Part shown: positions 17,115 to 26,442 of the stretch, piece after piece
Layout of the letters: each line of letters begins with the position of its first letter
Numbering within the stretch: position 1 is the first letter of the stretch
Assembly: GCF_029892095.1 (NCBI RefSeq)
Contig: NZ_JARZAE010000004.1
Coordinates: forward strand, 1,736,001-1,800,000
Direction: 5' to 3'
Length of the DNA stretch: 64,000 bases
Source of the DNA: Kitasatospora sp. MAP12-44
Lineage (GTDB): Bacteria > Actinomycetota > Actinomycetes > Streptomycetales > Streptomycetaceae
Program-made: the position numbers and the translations under genes
Notes under the pieces: generated by a model
The model's input: only the letters and a program-made list of their open reading frames with translations
Told to the model about the DNA's origin: nothing
Databases searched by the model: none

Positions 17115-19139
17115 TCACAGAGTCGAGCCCGAGCGGGGACCCGCACACGCGAGGGCCTGTTCGACCAGGCCGCGTAGTTCCTCGTCGCGGAGAATCCTCG
17201 GGTATCCCCCGTCTGCGGACAGGCGACGCTCCGACTGCCGGACCCTCAGCAGCGCGGCCCGGATCGCCGGGCTGATCTCGCCCATGCGAATCAGGGCTTG
17301 GAGCGTGTCCCGGAAGAACCGGAAGCCGTCACCGCCGTCGGCGATCGGCAGCACGAACTCCTCCAGGACCCGCATGCTCGCTTCGGCCTGGCCCGTGATC
17401 GACCAGAGCGTGATCGCGGCGGTGAGCCGCTGCCAGTGCGTGCTGTTCTCCATGGCGCGTCGGACCCGGTCCGCGTAGGGTGCCGCGTCGAGGCCGAAGT
17501 CGGCCAGGGCCGCGATCGGCCCGTAGTCGGGCTCCTCGGCCGCCAGGACCGCGTCGCCGAGGAACCGGAGCGCCGCCGCACGGTCGCCGCCGATGCGCAC
17601 GACGGCCGCAGCGACCGCCCGGTGGTTACCCGGGTAGTCAAGGACCTGGCAGGTCCGCAGGGCCGGCACGGCAGCGGCGGCAGCCGGGCCCATCGCCACC
17701 AGCACGCCGACCACGTGCATCGAGGTCCAGGTGTCGGCGAGCAGCGGCAGGAGATCGGGCAGGGCCGGCAAGGCGTCCTCGCCCCAGGCCTCCAGCACCT
17801 CAAGGAACCCGCGGGTCGCACCGCCCCGCGCCCCGCCCTGCCGGACCGTCTCCCGCATCGCGGGCAGCAGGACGTCCGCATGTGCCCGCAGCGGGATCAG
17901 CACGTCCTTGATGTCCGGCCGCCGCGGATCACCGATGACGTAGGCGCGGCCCTGCTCCTCCTCCTGCGCGCGGAGCTGCTCGATCAGGCCCGGCAGGGCG
18001 CGCGGGTCACCGATCCGGGCCAGTGCCCAACGGGCGATTTCGCCGACCGTTCCGTCGAGGTACTCGTCGGCCCCGTCGTCGTCGAGCAGTTCGGCGAGCC
18101 GGTCGGCGTACGGGGCCGCCGGCGGGCCCAGCACCGCGAGGATGTTCGCCGCCCGCAGCCGGACGGCGCCGTCCGGATCGGTCAGCAGCCCGCCGGCCAG
18201 CGGCAGCAAGGCGGCTTCCGCCGAACGTCGCTTGGTGAGGAGCCGCCACGCCAGGTCCAGCGCCTCCCGGCACAGCGCGGCGTCCCCGGTGCGGTCCGCC
18301 GTCTCGACCAGCCGGACGGCGAAAGAGAGTTCAGCCTCGGAGTCGTGCGCGAGCAGCCAGGCCGTCGACCGGACCAGGTCCTCGCGGGTCCAGGGACCGT
18401 CGACGGCCGGGGTGTACCAGACCTCCTCGAACCGTGGCCGCAACGCGAGATCGGAGAACAGCGCGATCAGCCGGTCCAGCTGCCGGACCGGCAGCTCCGG
18501 GTCGAGTCCCGCCGAGGCGTGCACGGCCGCGACCCACAGCACCGGATCGTCGCCGCCCAGCACCTCCGCGAGCACCGCCCGCGCGTCGTCCACACCGTCG
18601 CCCGCCCTGCCGGCCCCGGCTGCAGCCTCGCCGAGGGCGAGCAGCAGCGGGAGCCGTACCGTAGGGTCCGTCTCCACCCGCCATCGCTCCAGCAGCCGTA
18701 CGATCCCGGCTGCCAGGGGCAGCGCCGCCCGCCGCACCGCCGGCTCGGGATCCGCGAGCAGGGACCACGCCCCCGTCCAGTCCTCGTCTGTCAGAGCCGG
18801 TGCCTGCATGACCACCAGCAGCTCGACGAGGGAGACCCGCGCGCCCATGGCCGGGTCGGCGGCGAGCGCGACGACGAACGGCAGGGCGGCTGCCGCTGCG
18901 GACGGCGTCCGAGCCCCGTCGCCCGTGGCGAGGGAGTAGAGCGGATAGCAGTCCTCCTCCGTCGCCTGCGCCCCCGCCAGGGCGAGCAGGCGCAGCGTCC
19001 GCGGTACGTCCTCAACCCCGTCGCTCGGAGACGCCGTCGCAAGCTCGCCCCACGCCACGGAGTCCAGCGCCTCCAACGACATCCCCGTCACCGTCACCCC
19101 GTTCACCACCGCGTCGCCCCGCGCGTCATCGACCGTCAT
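17115..19139 (-). CDS. HEAT-repeat protein
   Basis: A 674-residue protein made of repeated paired helices: LLADPEPAVRRAALPLAAGI, LLTDPDGAVRLRAANILAVL and similar units recur every 35-45 residues, with PYADRLAELLDDD/PYADRVRRAM caps. There is no signal peptide, transmembrane helix or catalytic motif. HEAT proteins act as scaffolds or DNA/protein-binding solenoids; such stand-alone large ones are common in streptomycetes with unknown function. It is transcribed alone, convergent with the acetyltransferase and co-directional with the epimerase gene downstream. Confidence 0.85.
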   Translation of the reverse strand: MTVDDARGDAVVNGVTVTGMSLEALDSVAWGELATASPSDGVEDVPRTLRLLALAGAQATEEDCYPLYSLATGDGARTPSAAAAALPFVVALAADPAMGARVSLVELLVVMQAPALTDEDWTGAWSLLADPEPAVRRAALPLAAGIVRLLERWRVETDPTVRLPLLLALGEAAAGAGRAGDGVDDARAVLAEVLGGDDPVLWVAAVHASAGLDPELPVRQLDRLIALFSDLALRPRFEEVWYTPAVDGPWTREDLVRSTAWLLAHDSEAELSFAVRLVETADRTGDAALCREALDLAWRLLTKRRSAEAALLPLAGGLLTDPDGAVRLRAANILAVLGPPAAPYADRLAELLDDDGADEYLDGTVGEIARWALARIGDPRALPGLIEQLRAQEEEQGRAYVIGDPRRPDIKDVLIPLRAHADVLLPAMRETVRQGGARGGATRGFLEVLEAWGEDALPALPDLLPLLADTWTSMHVVGVLVAMGPAAAAAVPALRTCQVLDYPGNHRAVAAAVVRIGGDRAAALRFLGDAVLAAEEPDYGPIAALADFGLDAAPYADRVRRAMENSTHWQRLTAAITLWSITGQAEASMRVLEEFVLPIADGGDGFRFFRDTLQALIRMGEISPAIRAALLRVRQSERRLSADGGYPRILRDEELRGLVEQALACAGPRSGSTL

Positions 19140-19204
19140 CGTCCAGGAACCCGGCCGTCCTGTCGCTCGAATTCGCTCCAGCCCGCACGCGGGCGTAGCC
19201 CGGA

Positions 19205-20212
19205 TCAGACCTGGTAGCGGTCCGGGGCGAAGGCGTGCAGGTGGGCGGCGACCCAGGCCGAGGTGCGGGCCAGGCCTTCGGCGAGCTCCACCCGCGGCTT
19301 CCAGTCGGCGAGTTCGCGCGCCCGGGAGTTGTCCGAGAGCAGCCGCTCGACCTCGCTGCCGGACGGGCGCAGCCGCGTCGGGTCGACCACGACCTGCGCC
19401 TGCCGGCCCGAGGCGGCGATCAGCGCGTGAGCCAGTTCGCCGACGGAGACCTCGCTGCCGGTGCCGAGGTTGACCACCTCGCCCAGCGTGCGGTCGCTGG
19501 CGGCCACCGCGAGGAAGCCCTCCGCGGTGTCGCCCACGTAGGTGAAGTCCCGGGTCGGGGTGAGGGATCCGAGCCTGATCTCGGCCGCGCCGGAGTGCAG
19601 TTGGGCCAGGATCGTGGGGATCACCGCGCGGGCGGACTGGCGCGGTCCGTAGGTGTTGAAGGGGCGCACCACCGAGACCGGCAGGTCGAAGGAGTGGCTG
19701 TAGGAGAGCGCCATCATGTCCGCGCCGATCTTCGAGGCGGAGTACGGCGACTGCGGCTGCAGCGGGTGCTGCTCGCTGATCGGAGCGGTGATCGCGGTGC
19801 CGTAGACCTCGCTGGTGGAGGTGTGCACCAGGCGGGCGCCGTGCCGCAGGCAGGCGTTGGCGACGTTCTGGGTGCCCACCACGTTGGTCTGCACGTACGC
19901 CTCGGGCGCCTGGTAGCTGTACGGGATGCCGATCAGCGCGGCGAGGTGGAAGACGGTCTCGCAGCCCTCCACCGCGTCCAGCACCCTGCTCGCGTCGCGC
20001 ACGTCGCCGGCCGTCATCTCCACCTCGCCGCTCGCCAAGTACGGGGCCAGGTAGCCGCGTTCGGCGTACGGCTTGTAGTGCACCAGGGCGCGCACCTGCG
20101 CGCCGCGGGCCACCAGCAGATCCACCAGCGTGCTGCCGATGAAGCCCTCGGCGCCGGTGACCAGGACCTTGCGGCCGTTCCAGTACTGCTCGTCGTTCGC
20201 GTTCGCGTTCAT
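19205..20212 (-). CDS. NAD-dependent sugar-nucleotide epimerase/dehydratase (extended SDR)
   Basis: A 335-residue extended SDR with the Rossmann motif VLVTGAEGFIGS near residues 15-26, catalytic Ser/Thr in HTSTSEVYG, YSASK at YxxxK and RPFNTYGPRQ. It is of the GDP-mannose 4,6-dehydratase / UDP-glucose 4-epimerase group. ATG 20212 follows GGAGGAAC and overlaps the MurG-like gene (ATGA), so the two are coupled. A glycosyltransferase plus sugar-nucleotide enzyme suggests synthesis of a modified wall glycan or glycosylated product. Confidence 0.9.
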   Translation of the reverse strand: MNANANDEQYWNGRKVLVTGAEGFIGSTLVDLLVARGAQVRALVHYKPYAERGYLAPYLASGEVEMTAGDVRDASRVLDAVEGCETVFHLAALIGIPYSYQAPEAYVQTNVVGTQNVANACLRHGARLVHTSTSEVYGTAITAPISEQHPLQPQSPYSASKIGADMMALSYSHSFDLPVSVVRPFNTYGPRQSARAVIPTILAQLHSGAAEIRLGSLTPTRDFTYVGDTAEGFLAVAASDRTLGEVVNLGTGSEVSVGELAHALIAASGRQAQVVVDPTRLRPSGSEVERLLSDNSRARELADWKPRVELAEGLARTSAWVAAHLHAFAPDRYQV

Positions 20213-21399
20213 GCGTTCCTCCATGCTGGTGCGTGGTTTTCGAAAGGGGCGGTGCGGCCGATGGTCCGCAGCACCTTGGCCGCGAGCAGGTCCGCCGCGC
20301 GGGCGTGGGTGCCGGGGTCGGCGGCCCGCCCCATCGCGGCGAGCCGTCGGGGGTCGGCGAGCAGCGGCTCGGTCAGCTCGGCCAGCCGCTCGCCGGTGCA
20401 CTCGGCGTCGGGGAGCAGCAGGCCGGCGCCGGCGTCCGAGAGCACCCGGGCGTTGTGGGTCTGGTGGTCGTGCGGCGCGTGCGGGTAGGGGACCAGGACG
20501 GCGGGGACGCCCACCGTGCACAGCTCGGCGACGGTCGACGAGCCGGCTCGGCAGACCACCAGGTCGGCGGCGGCGTAGGCGAGGTCCATCCGGTCCAGGT
20601 AGGGGACGGGCGCGGCGATCGGCGAGTGGGCCAGCCGGGCGCAGGCGTCCTGGTAGGCGGCGGGTCCGGTCTTGATCAGCAGGCGGACGTCCGTGCGGTG
20701 GCGCCAGCGCGCGGCCAGCTCGACGGCGGCCTCGGTCAACCGGGTCGCGCCGAGGCTGCCACCGTTGAAGAGCACCAGGCGTGCGCCGGGCGGCACGCCG
20801 TACACCTGGCGCGCCTCGGCCCGCAGCGCGGCGCGGTCCAGGCCGGCCACCGCGCCGACCAGCGGCATGCCGACCGTCTCGGCCGCGGTGCCGGACGGCA
20901 GGTGCGCCCTGGTCCGGTCGAAGGCGAGCGCGACGTGCGGGGTGAGCCGGGCGGCGAAGCGGTTGGCGCGGCCGGGGACGGCGTTGGACTCGTGGATGAC
21001 GCTGGGCAGTCCGGCCAGCCGCGCCCCGACGATCACCGGGGCGCTCGGGTAGCCGCCCATGCCGACCGCGATCTGTGCGCCCTGGGCCCGCAGCAGCTCC
21101 TGGCACTGGCGGCCGGAGCGCAGCAGTGCTGCCGGGAGCAGGTAGCGGCGCAGGCCGAGGGCTGCGTCGAAGGGGATCATGTCCACGGTGTGCAGCTGGT
21201 AGCCGGCCTCCGGGATCAGTCGGGTCTCCAGGCCGCGAGCAGTGCCCACAAACGAGATCACCGCTCTCGGTTCAGCTCGGCGCAGCGCCTCGGCCAGGGC
21301 CAGGCCGGGGTAGATGTGCCCGCCGGTGCCGCCCGCGCCGATCACCACCGAAAGGGTGGGCAGGTCGACTTGTCGTGTCGTCGGTTCTTCGGTCCGCAT
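20209..21399 (-). CDS. MurG-like UDP-GlcNAc glycosyltransferase (paralogue)
   Basis: A 396-residue GT-B glycosyltransferase of family 28. It has the MurG signature GAGGTGGHIYPGLALA near residues 20-36, GMGGYPSAPVIVGARLAG, HESNAVPGRANR and the C-lobe nucleotide-binding RAGSSTVAELCTVGVPAVLVPYP. MurG adds GlcNAc to lipid I during peptidoglycan synthesis. Housekeeping murG normally sits in the dcw cluster, so this copy, paired with an epimerase and divergent from a two-component system, is likely a second, specialised enzyme. ATG 21399 is chosen because the family begins just after it. Confidence 0.88.
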   Translation of the reverse strand: MRTEEPTTRQVDLPTLSVVIGAGGTGGHIYPGLALAEALRRAEPRAVISFVGTARGLETRLIPEAGYQLHTVDMIPFDAALGLRRYLLPAALLRSGRQCQELLRAQGAQIAVGMGGYPSAPVIVGARLAGLPSVIHESNAVPGRANRFAARLTPHVALAFDRTRAHLPSGTAAETVGMPLVGAVAGLDRAALRAEARQVYGVPPGARLVLFNGGSLGATRLTEAAVELAARWRHRTDVRLLIKTGPAAYQDACARLAHSPIAAPVPYLDRMDLAYAAADLVVCRAGSSTVAELCTVGVPAVLVPYPHAPHDHQTHNARVLSDAGAGLLLPDAECTGERLAELTEPLLADPRRLAAMGRAADPGTHARAADLLAAKVLRTIGRTAPFENHAPAWRNA

Positions 21400-21463
21400 G
21401 CACCGCAGCCTGGCCAGCCGACTTAAGAGAGTTCTAATAGCGCAGTTTGAGAAGGTTGTCCCC
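21400..21463. promoter_or_regulatory. divergent promoter region of the MurG-like gene and the two-component system
   Basis: This 64-base gap is much richer in A/T (CTTAAGAGAGTTCTAATAG at 21421-21439) than its surroundings and must contain both promoters. TTAAGA and TTCTAA are imperfectly inverted around GAG, a possible site for the OmpR-type regulator, which often controls its own divergent region. The site is inferred only. Confidence 0.4.
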
Positions 21464-22168
21464 ATGAGCAACCAGCTGAAGATCCTGGTCGTGGACGACG
21501 ACCCGGAGGTGCGCGGCGCCGTCGAGGACGGCCTGGCGGTCGAGGGCTACGCGGTGCGCGGCGCCCCGGACGGCCTCGCGGCCCTCTCCGAGCTGAGCCG
21601 CTGGCAACCCGACGCCCTCGTCCTGGACATCTTGATGCCGGTACTGGACGGCCTCGCCGTCTGCCGCCGGCTGCGCGCACTCGGCGATCGCACACCGGTC
21701 CTGGTGCTCACCGCCCGCGACTCGGTGAGCGACCGGGTGGACGGCCTGGACGCCGGCGCGGACGACTACCTGGTCAAGCCCTTCGCCCTGGACGAGCTGG
21801 CCGCCCGGCTGCGCGCCCTGCTCCGGCGCACCGCCCCCGACCCCTTCGACGCGACGCCCGGCGCACTCGGCACGATCGCCGCCGGCGACCTGACGATCGA
21901 CCCGGCCACCCGCACCGGAAGTCGGGCCGGCCGACTTCTGGAGTTCTCGCGCACCGAGTTCGCCCTGCTTGAGCTGCTGATGCTGCACCCGGGACAGGTA
22001 CTGCCGCGCGAGGTGATCATGGAGCGGGTCTGGGGCGTCGACTTCGGCCCGGACTCCAACTCGCTCGCCGTCTACATCGGCTACCTGCGCCGCAAGCTGG
22101 AGGCCGGCGGCGAGCCCCGGCTGGTGCACACGGTGCACGGCGTCGGCTACCGGCTGGACCCGGCATGA
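21464..22168 (+). CDS. OmpR-family response regulator (MprA/CutR-like)
   Basis: A 234-residue protein. The receiver domain has acidic DDD near residues 11-13, phospho-acceptor Asp in ALVLDILMPVLDG, Thr in VLVLTARD and Lys in DDYLVKPFAL. The C-terminal winged helix has LEFSRTEFALLELL and the VYIGYLRRKLE recognition helix. It should bind DNA when phosphorylated by the kinase encoded next, whose start overlaps its stop (ATGA at 22165). ATG 21464 follows GAAGG. The divergent MurG-like/epimerase operon is the natural candidate target. Confidence 0.95.
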   Translation: MSNQLKILVVDDDPEVRGAVEDGLAVEGYAVRGAPDGLAALSELSRWQPDALVLDILMPVLDGLAVCRRLRALGDRTPVLVLTARDSVSDRVDGLDAGADDYLVKPFALDELAARLRALLRRTAPDPFDATPGALGTIAAGDLTIDPATRTGSRAGRLLEFSRTEFALLELLMLHPGQVLPREVIMERVWGVDFGPDSNSLAVYIGYLRRKLEAGGEPRLVHTVHGVGYRLDPA

Positions 22169-23577
22169 GAGCGCACGCCCGCTGGCGCCGCCGCCGCCCG
22201 TTGCGCACCCGCCTCGCGCTGGCCGGCTCGGCCGCGGTCGCCCTGGTGGCCCTCGGCGTCTGCGCGGCGGCCTTCACCATCGTCCGCTACGAGCTGCGCC
22301 ACCAGCTCGACCTGCACCTGGTCCAGCAGGTCAGCCTGCTGCAGCAGCAGGACCGCAACCGCGTCCCGGGCGTCTCCTACGGCGAGTGCGGCTACCTCGC
22401 CGCGCCCGCGTGCACCCAGATCGTGCCGGCCGCCGCGAGCGCCGACCCGGCCGCGCCGTACCTGCTGCCGGTGACCACGGCCACCCGCCAGGTCGCTGCC
22501 CGCCAACACGGCGCGTACTACACGAACATCCAGGTCAGCGGGCATCCGGCGCGGATGTACACCGCGCCGTTCGGTGACGGACAGGCGGTCCAGGTCGCGC
22601 TGCGCTCGGACTCCGTCGAGCAAGGTGTGCGCCAGGCAGGGGAGTTGATGGCGGCGGTGGCGGGAGCGGGCGTACTGCTGGCCGGCGCGCTCGGCTACGT
22701 GGTGGCCAGGACCGGCCTGGCGCCGGTCGCCCGGCTGACCGCGACCGCGGAGCGGATCGCGGCGACCCGCGACGCCGGTCTGCGGATCGAACTGCCGCCG
22801 GGGCCGCCCGCAGGGCGCCGCGAGGACGAGGTGACCCGACTGGCGAGCAGCTTCAACACCATGCTCGGCGAGCTGGAGCAGTCGGTCGCGGCCCAGCGCC
22901 GCCTGGTCGCCGACGCCTCACACGAGCTGCGCACCCCGCTCACGGCCCTGCGCACCAACGCCGAACTCCTGGCCCGCGCCGAGCGGTTGACGCCGGCCCA
23001 GCGGGAGCGGGCGTCCGCCGGGCTGCACCGCCAGCTGCGCGAGGTGACCGGCCTGGTCAACGACCTGATCGAGCTGGCACGCGACGAGGAGCCGCAGCCG
23101 CTGCTGGAGCAGGTCCGACCGGCCGCACTGGTCGAGCACTGCGTCTCGGCGGCCCGCGACCACTGGCCCACGGTGGCCTTCGACCTGCTCGTTTCGCCGG
23201 ACGCGGTCGACCTCACGCTGCCGGGCGTGCCGGCCCGGCTCGCCCGGCTGCTCTCCAACCTGCTGGACAACGCGGCCAAGTTCAGCCCGCCGGGCGGACC
23301 GGTCGAGGTGACCCTCACCGGCTCGCCGTTCGAAGCGCTCGAACTGACCGTCCGCGACCACGGTCCGGGCATCGCACCCGAAGACCTCCCGTACGTCTTC
23401 GACCGCTTCTACCGCGCGTCAGCCGCCCGCGCCCTGCCCGGCTCCGGCCTCGGACTCGCGATGGCCCGCCAGATCGCCCAGGCCCACAGCGCCACCCTCA
23501 CCGCCGAGCAGGCCCCGGACGGCGGCGCCCTCTTCCGCCTGCACTTCGACGACCACGGCCTCGGCGCCGCGCGCTGA
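22165..23577 (+). CDS. membrane sensor histidine kinase
   Basis: A 470-residue kinase. TM1 is at residues 16-38; an extracytoplasmic sensor of about 120 residues follows, with two Cys (ECGYLAAPAC) that could form a disulphide. TM2 is at about 158-178, then HAMP, a HisKA domain with the phospho-acceptor His in VADASHELRTPLTAL, and HATPase with N-box LLDNAAKF, G1 DHGPGIAPED and G2 GSGLGLAMA. It pairs with the response regulator by a 4-base overlap. The divergent cell-wall-type glycosyltransferase suggests envelope sensing. Confidence 0.95.
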   Translation: MRAHARWRRRRPLRTRLALAGSAAVALVALGVCAAAFTIVRYELRHQLDLHLVQQVSLLQQQDRNRVPGVSYGECGYLAAPACTQIVPAAASADPAAPYLLPVTTATRQVAARQHGAYYTNIQVSGHPARMYTAPFGDGQAVQVALRSDSVEQGVRQAGELMAAVAGAGVLLAGALGYVVARTGLAPVARLTATAERIAATRDAGLRIELPPGPPAGRREDEVTRLASSFNTMLGELEQSVAAQRRLVADASHELRTPLTALRTNAELLARAERLTPAQRERASAGLHRQLREVTGLVNDLIELARDEEPQPLLEQVRPAALVEHCVSAARDHWPTVAFDLLVSPDAVDLTLPGVPARLARLLSNLLDNAAKFSPPGGPVEVTLTGSPFEALELTVRDHGPGIAPEDLPYVFDRFYRASAARALPGSGLGLAMARQIAQAHSATLTAEQAPDGGALFRLHFDDHGLGAAR

Positions 23578-23774
23578 GGCCGTCACTTCGCCGTACCGTG
23601 CCGCCGTACCGTCAGGGGTGGCCCGCTGATCACGCGCACCATACGCCGCTTCGGGCGACCGGCACTTGGGCCTCACCCCGCCCAAGGACGTGGTCGCCAC
23701 CAGGTTGGACCTGTTCCTGACGCCGGCGTGCCAGGGCGCGTCCCGTCTGTGGGACAGGGGACCGGTGGACGGCC

Positions 23775-24998
23775 TCAGGCGGCGAAGGGCCGGCGGTCCG
23801 GCTCGCAGACCGTTCCGCGTGGCGGCAGCTGACCGCTCACCAGGTACCGCTCCTCGCTGCCGGCGGCGCAGGTGCTCGGGTTGCCGAGGACCGTGTGACC
23901 GTAGCCGTCGACGGTCAGCAGGCGAGCGCGGGCGAGGGTGTCGGCCATGGTGCGGGAGCCTTCGTAGGGCCAGGCAGGGTCCCCGGTGTTGGCGACCACC
24001 AGGATGGGCGCGGAGGTCGGACGGTTCCACGGCCCTGCGTAGCGGTCCTGCCGGGCGTCGGCGGGCCAGTCGGCGCAGCGCTCGGTCTGCCAGACCCAGT
24101 ACGGGCCGACGTCGCCCGACCGTGCCTGGGCGAGCTCGGCCAGCGCCGGATAGTCGGCGCCGGCAAGCGGGTTGGGGTTGGCGGTGTCGGAGCACAGGAC
24201 GCCGAGGGTCTGCTCGGGCCGCTGACCCGCGAGGCCGCCGGTCAGCAGTGGTCCCCGCGTGGAGGGCGCGGTCCACAGCTGCTGCAGCAGGGCGCCCAGG
24301 TACGAGCCATAGGAGGTGCCCAGGTAGCTGAGCTGTTTGTCGCCGACGGCTTGGCGCAGCAGGTCCATGTCGCGGGCGACGTCCGCGGTGGACAGGTGGG
24401 CCAGCAGGCCCGTGCCGTCACTGGCGGCGCACTGCCGGCCGAAGCGCGCGTACGTGTCGGCCCAGCTCGCCTGCTGGTCCGCGCCGACCGGGTAGCCGGC
24501 CGGCAGCTGGGCGAAGAACCGCTGCTCGGTCGCGTCGTCGGGGAAGCACTGCGGTGCGGTGGACTGGCCGATACCGCGCGGGTCGAAGCTGACGATGTCG
24601 AATCGCTCGCGCACCTGCTCGGGGAACATCCCGTAGACGGCGGGCAGCGCCTCCGTGCCGGGGATGCCCGGACCGCCGGGGTTGAAGAACAGCGAACCGA
24701 TCCGATGGGCCGGGTCGGTCGCGGGGCGGCGGATGACCGCGAGCTGCACGGACCGGCCCCGCACGTCGCGGTAGTCCAGCGGCACCGCGGCACTCGCGCA
24801 CTGGAAGCCGTCCGCGCACGCCTGCCAGCTCAACCGGGGCACCGACGGCAGCGGAACGCCTGCCGCGGCTCCGGTCGGGGTCAGCCCGGCGAGCAGCATC
24901 GAGGCGGTGGCGGCGATTCCCAGGCGGAACACGGCGGCAAAACCTGCGGACGCCTGAGGCCCCGCGAACCGCCCCCGAGGAGGTCGAGCGGCCACCAC
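23775..24998 (-). CDS. secreted alpha/beta-hydrolase of the tripeptidyl-aminopeptidase family, short form
   Basis: A 407-residue protein with a signal peptide (RFAGPQASAGFAAVF then a hydrophobic stretch to TGAAA near residue 46). It has the oxyanion FNPGGPGIPG, nucleophile elbow GTSYGSYLG, Asp in VVANTGDPAWP and His in GYGHTVLG with the TAP-like C-terminal domain. Known members (about 480-530 residues) cleave N-terminal tripeptides. Here the lid/cap region normally found between the nucleophile and the CSDT segment is almost absent, so this looks like an in-frame deletion. GTG 24998 or 24995 is the likely start. It is divergent from the CBS gene with 12 bases between. Confidence 0.8.
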   Translation of the reverse strand: MVAARPPRGRFAGPQASAGFAAVFRLGIAATASMLLAGLTPTGAAAGVPLPSVPRLSWQACADGFQCASAAVPLDYRDVRGRSVQLAVIRRPATDPAHRIGSLFFNPGGPGIPGTEALPAVYGMFPEQVRERFDIVSFDPRGIGQSTAPQCFPDDATEQRFFAQLPAGYPVGADQQASWADTYARFGRQCAASDGTGLLAHLSTADVARDMDLLRQAVGDKQLSYLGTSYGSYLGALLQQLWTAPSTRGPLLTGGLAGQRPEQTLGVLCSDTANPNPLAGADYPALAELAQARSGDVGPYWVWQTERCADWPADARQDRYAGPWNRPTSAPILVVANTGDPAWPYEGSRTMADTLARARLLTVDGYGHTVLGNPSTCAAGSEERYLVSGQLPPRGTVCEPDRRPFAA

Positions 24999-25010
24999 TA
25001 AGCTGGCGCG

Positions 25011-26435
25011 ATGGAAGCTCACGAGTCGCTGCTCGAACTCATCGGCAACACCCCGCTGGTGCGCCTGCGCACGCCTGAGGGGGCGGGTGCCGCCGTCTAC
25101 GCCAAGTTGGAGTATCTGAGTGCCGGCGGCAGTGTGAAGGACCGGATCGGCCTGCGCATGATCGAGGAGGCCGAGAAGTCCGGGGCGCTGAAGCCCGGCG
25201 GTACGGTGGTCGAGGCCACGTCGGGGAACACCGGTGTCGGGATCGCGATGGTGGCCGCGGCCAAGGGGTACCGGGCGATTCTCGTCATCTCGGACAAGGC
25301 CAGCGCGGAGAAGGTCGCCACCCTGCGGGCCTACGGCGCCGAGGTGTTGGTCGGACGCGGCGGACTGCCGGCGGAGCATCCCGAGCACCTGTTCAACGTG
25401 GCCGCGCGGATCGCCGAGGAGACGCCGGGCGGCTGGCTGGCCGGGCAGTACAACAACGCGAACAACCCCAGCGCGCACTACCTGAGCACCGGGCCGGAGA
25501 TCTGGCGGCAGACCGAGGGCCGGATCACCCACCTGGTGTCGTGTGTGGGCACCGGCGGCACGATCAGCGGCACCGGGCGCTACCTCAAGGAGGTCAGCGG
25601 CGGCGCGGTGCGGGTGATCGGCGCGGACCCGGCGGCCTCGGTCTACGGCGGCGGCGACGGGCGCCCGTACTTCGTCGAGGCGGCCGGGCACTTCCGGCAT
25701 CCGGAGACCGTCGAGGACGTCTGGCCCCAGTCGTACCACCAGGACGTGGTGGACGAGATCCTGTCGGTCGGCGACCGCGAGTCGCTGCTGACGATCCGCC
25801 GACTGGCCCGCGAGGAGGGCCTGTTGGCCGGTGGCTCGGCCGGCACGGCGGTGGCAGCTGCCCTGCGGGTGGCCGCCGGACTGACCCCGCAGGACCTGGT
25901 GGTGGTGATCCTGCCGGACTCCGGCAAGCAGTACCTGTCCAAGTACTTCAACGACGACTGGCTGCTGCACCTGGGCTTCCTCGACGGGGACGGGGACGAG
26001 TCCGCCGCCCGGGTCGGCGACGCGCTGCCGGCCGAGCTGCGCGCGAGGCCGCTGCCGTATCTGCACCACCACCGCACCGTCGGCCAGGCCCTGGAGGCGC
26101 TCCGCGCCCGGCACGCGGAAGGGGCGGAGCCCGTCCTGTCGGTCGGTCCGTGCCCGATCGGGCCGGGCCGCCAGCCTGCCGCGCCGGAGCTGGTCGGCGC
26201 GGTGTCGCTGGAGCAGCTGGAGGCCGCCGTGGCCGACGGCAAGGCCGAGCCGGGCGATCCGGTCGGCGACCATCTCCTCGCCCCGCTCCCGCAGTTCGGC
26301 ACCGGCGAGCGCGCCGAGACCGCGCTCGCGGAGCTGACCGAGCGCGGCTGCGGCACGGCCGTGGTGCTGCACGACGGGTACGGCGTCGGCCTGGTCGGCC
26401 CGGCCGAGCTGCGGGCGCTGCTGCGCCGGCTCTGA
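25011..26435 (+). CDS. cbs: cystathionine beta-synthase (PLP enzyme with C-terminal CBS region)
   Basis: A 474-residue cytoplasmic enzyme condensing serine (or O-acetylserine) with homocysteine in transsulfuration. The fold-type II PLP core is clear: IGNTPLVRL, the Schiff-base Lys43 in SAGGSVKDR, the substrate loop EATSGNTGVG and the phosphate-binding GTGGTISGTGRYL. From about residue 335 a weakly conserved pair of CBS-like repeats follows. The core also matches cysteine synthase, but the C-terminal extension favours CBS. Its start lies only 12 bases from the divergent peptidase gene. Confidence 0.9.
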   Translation: MEAHESLLELIGNTPLVRLRTPEGAGAAVYAKLEYLSAGGSVKDRIGLRMIEEAEKSGALKPGGTVVEATSGNTGVGIAMVAAAKGYRAILVISDKASAEKVATLRAYGAEVLVGRGGLPAEHPEHLFNVAARIAEETPGGWLAGQYNNANNPSAHYLSTGPEIWRQTEGRITHLVSCVGTGGTISGTGRYLKEVSGGAVRVIGADPAASVYGGGDGRPYFVEAAGHFRHPETVEDVWPQSYHQDVVDEILSVGDRESLLTIRRLAREEGLLAGGSAGTAVAAALRVAAGLTPQDLVVVILPDSGKQYLSKYFNDDWLLHLGFLDGDGDESAARVGDALPAELRARPLPYLHHHRTVGQALEALRARHAEGAEPVLSVGPCPIGPGRQPAAPELVGAVSLEQLEAAVADGKAEPGDPVGDHLLAPLPQFGTGERAETALAELTERGCGTAVVLHDGYGVGLVGPAELRALLRRL

Positions 26436-26442
26436 CGGCTGC

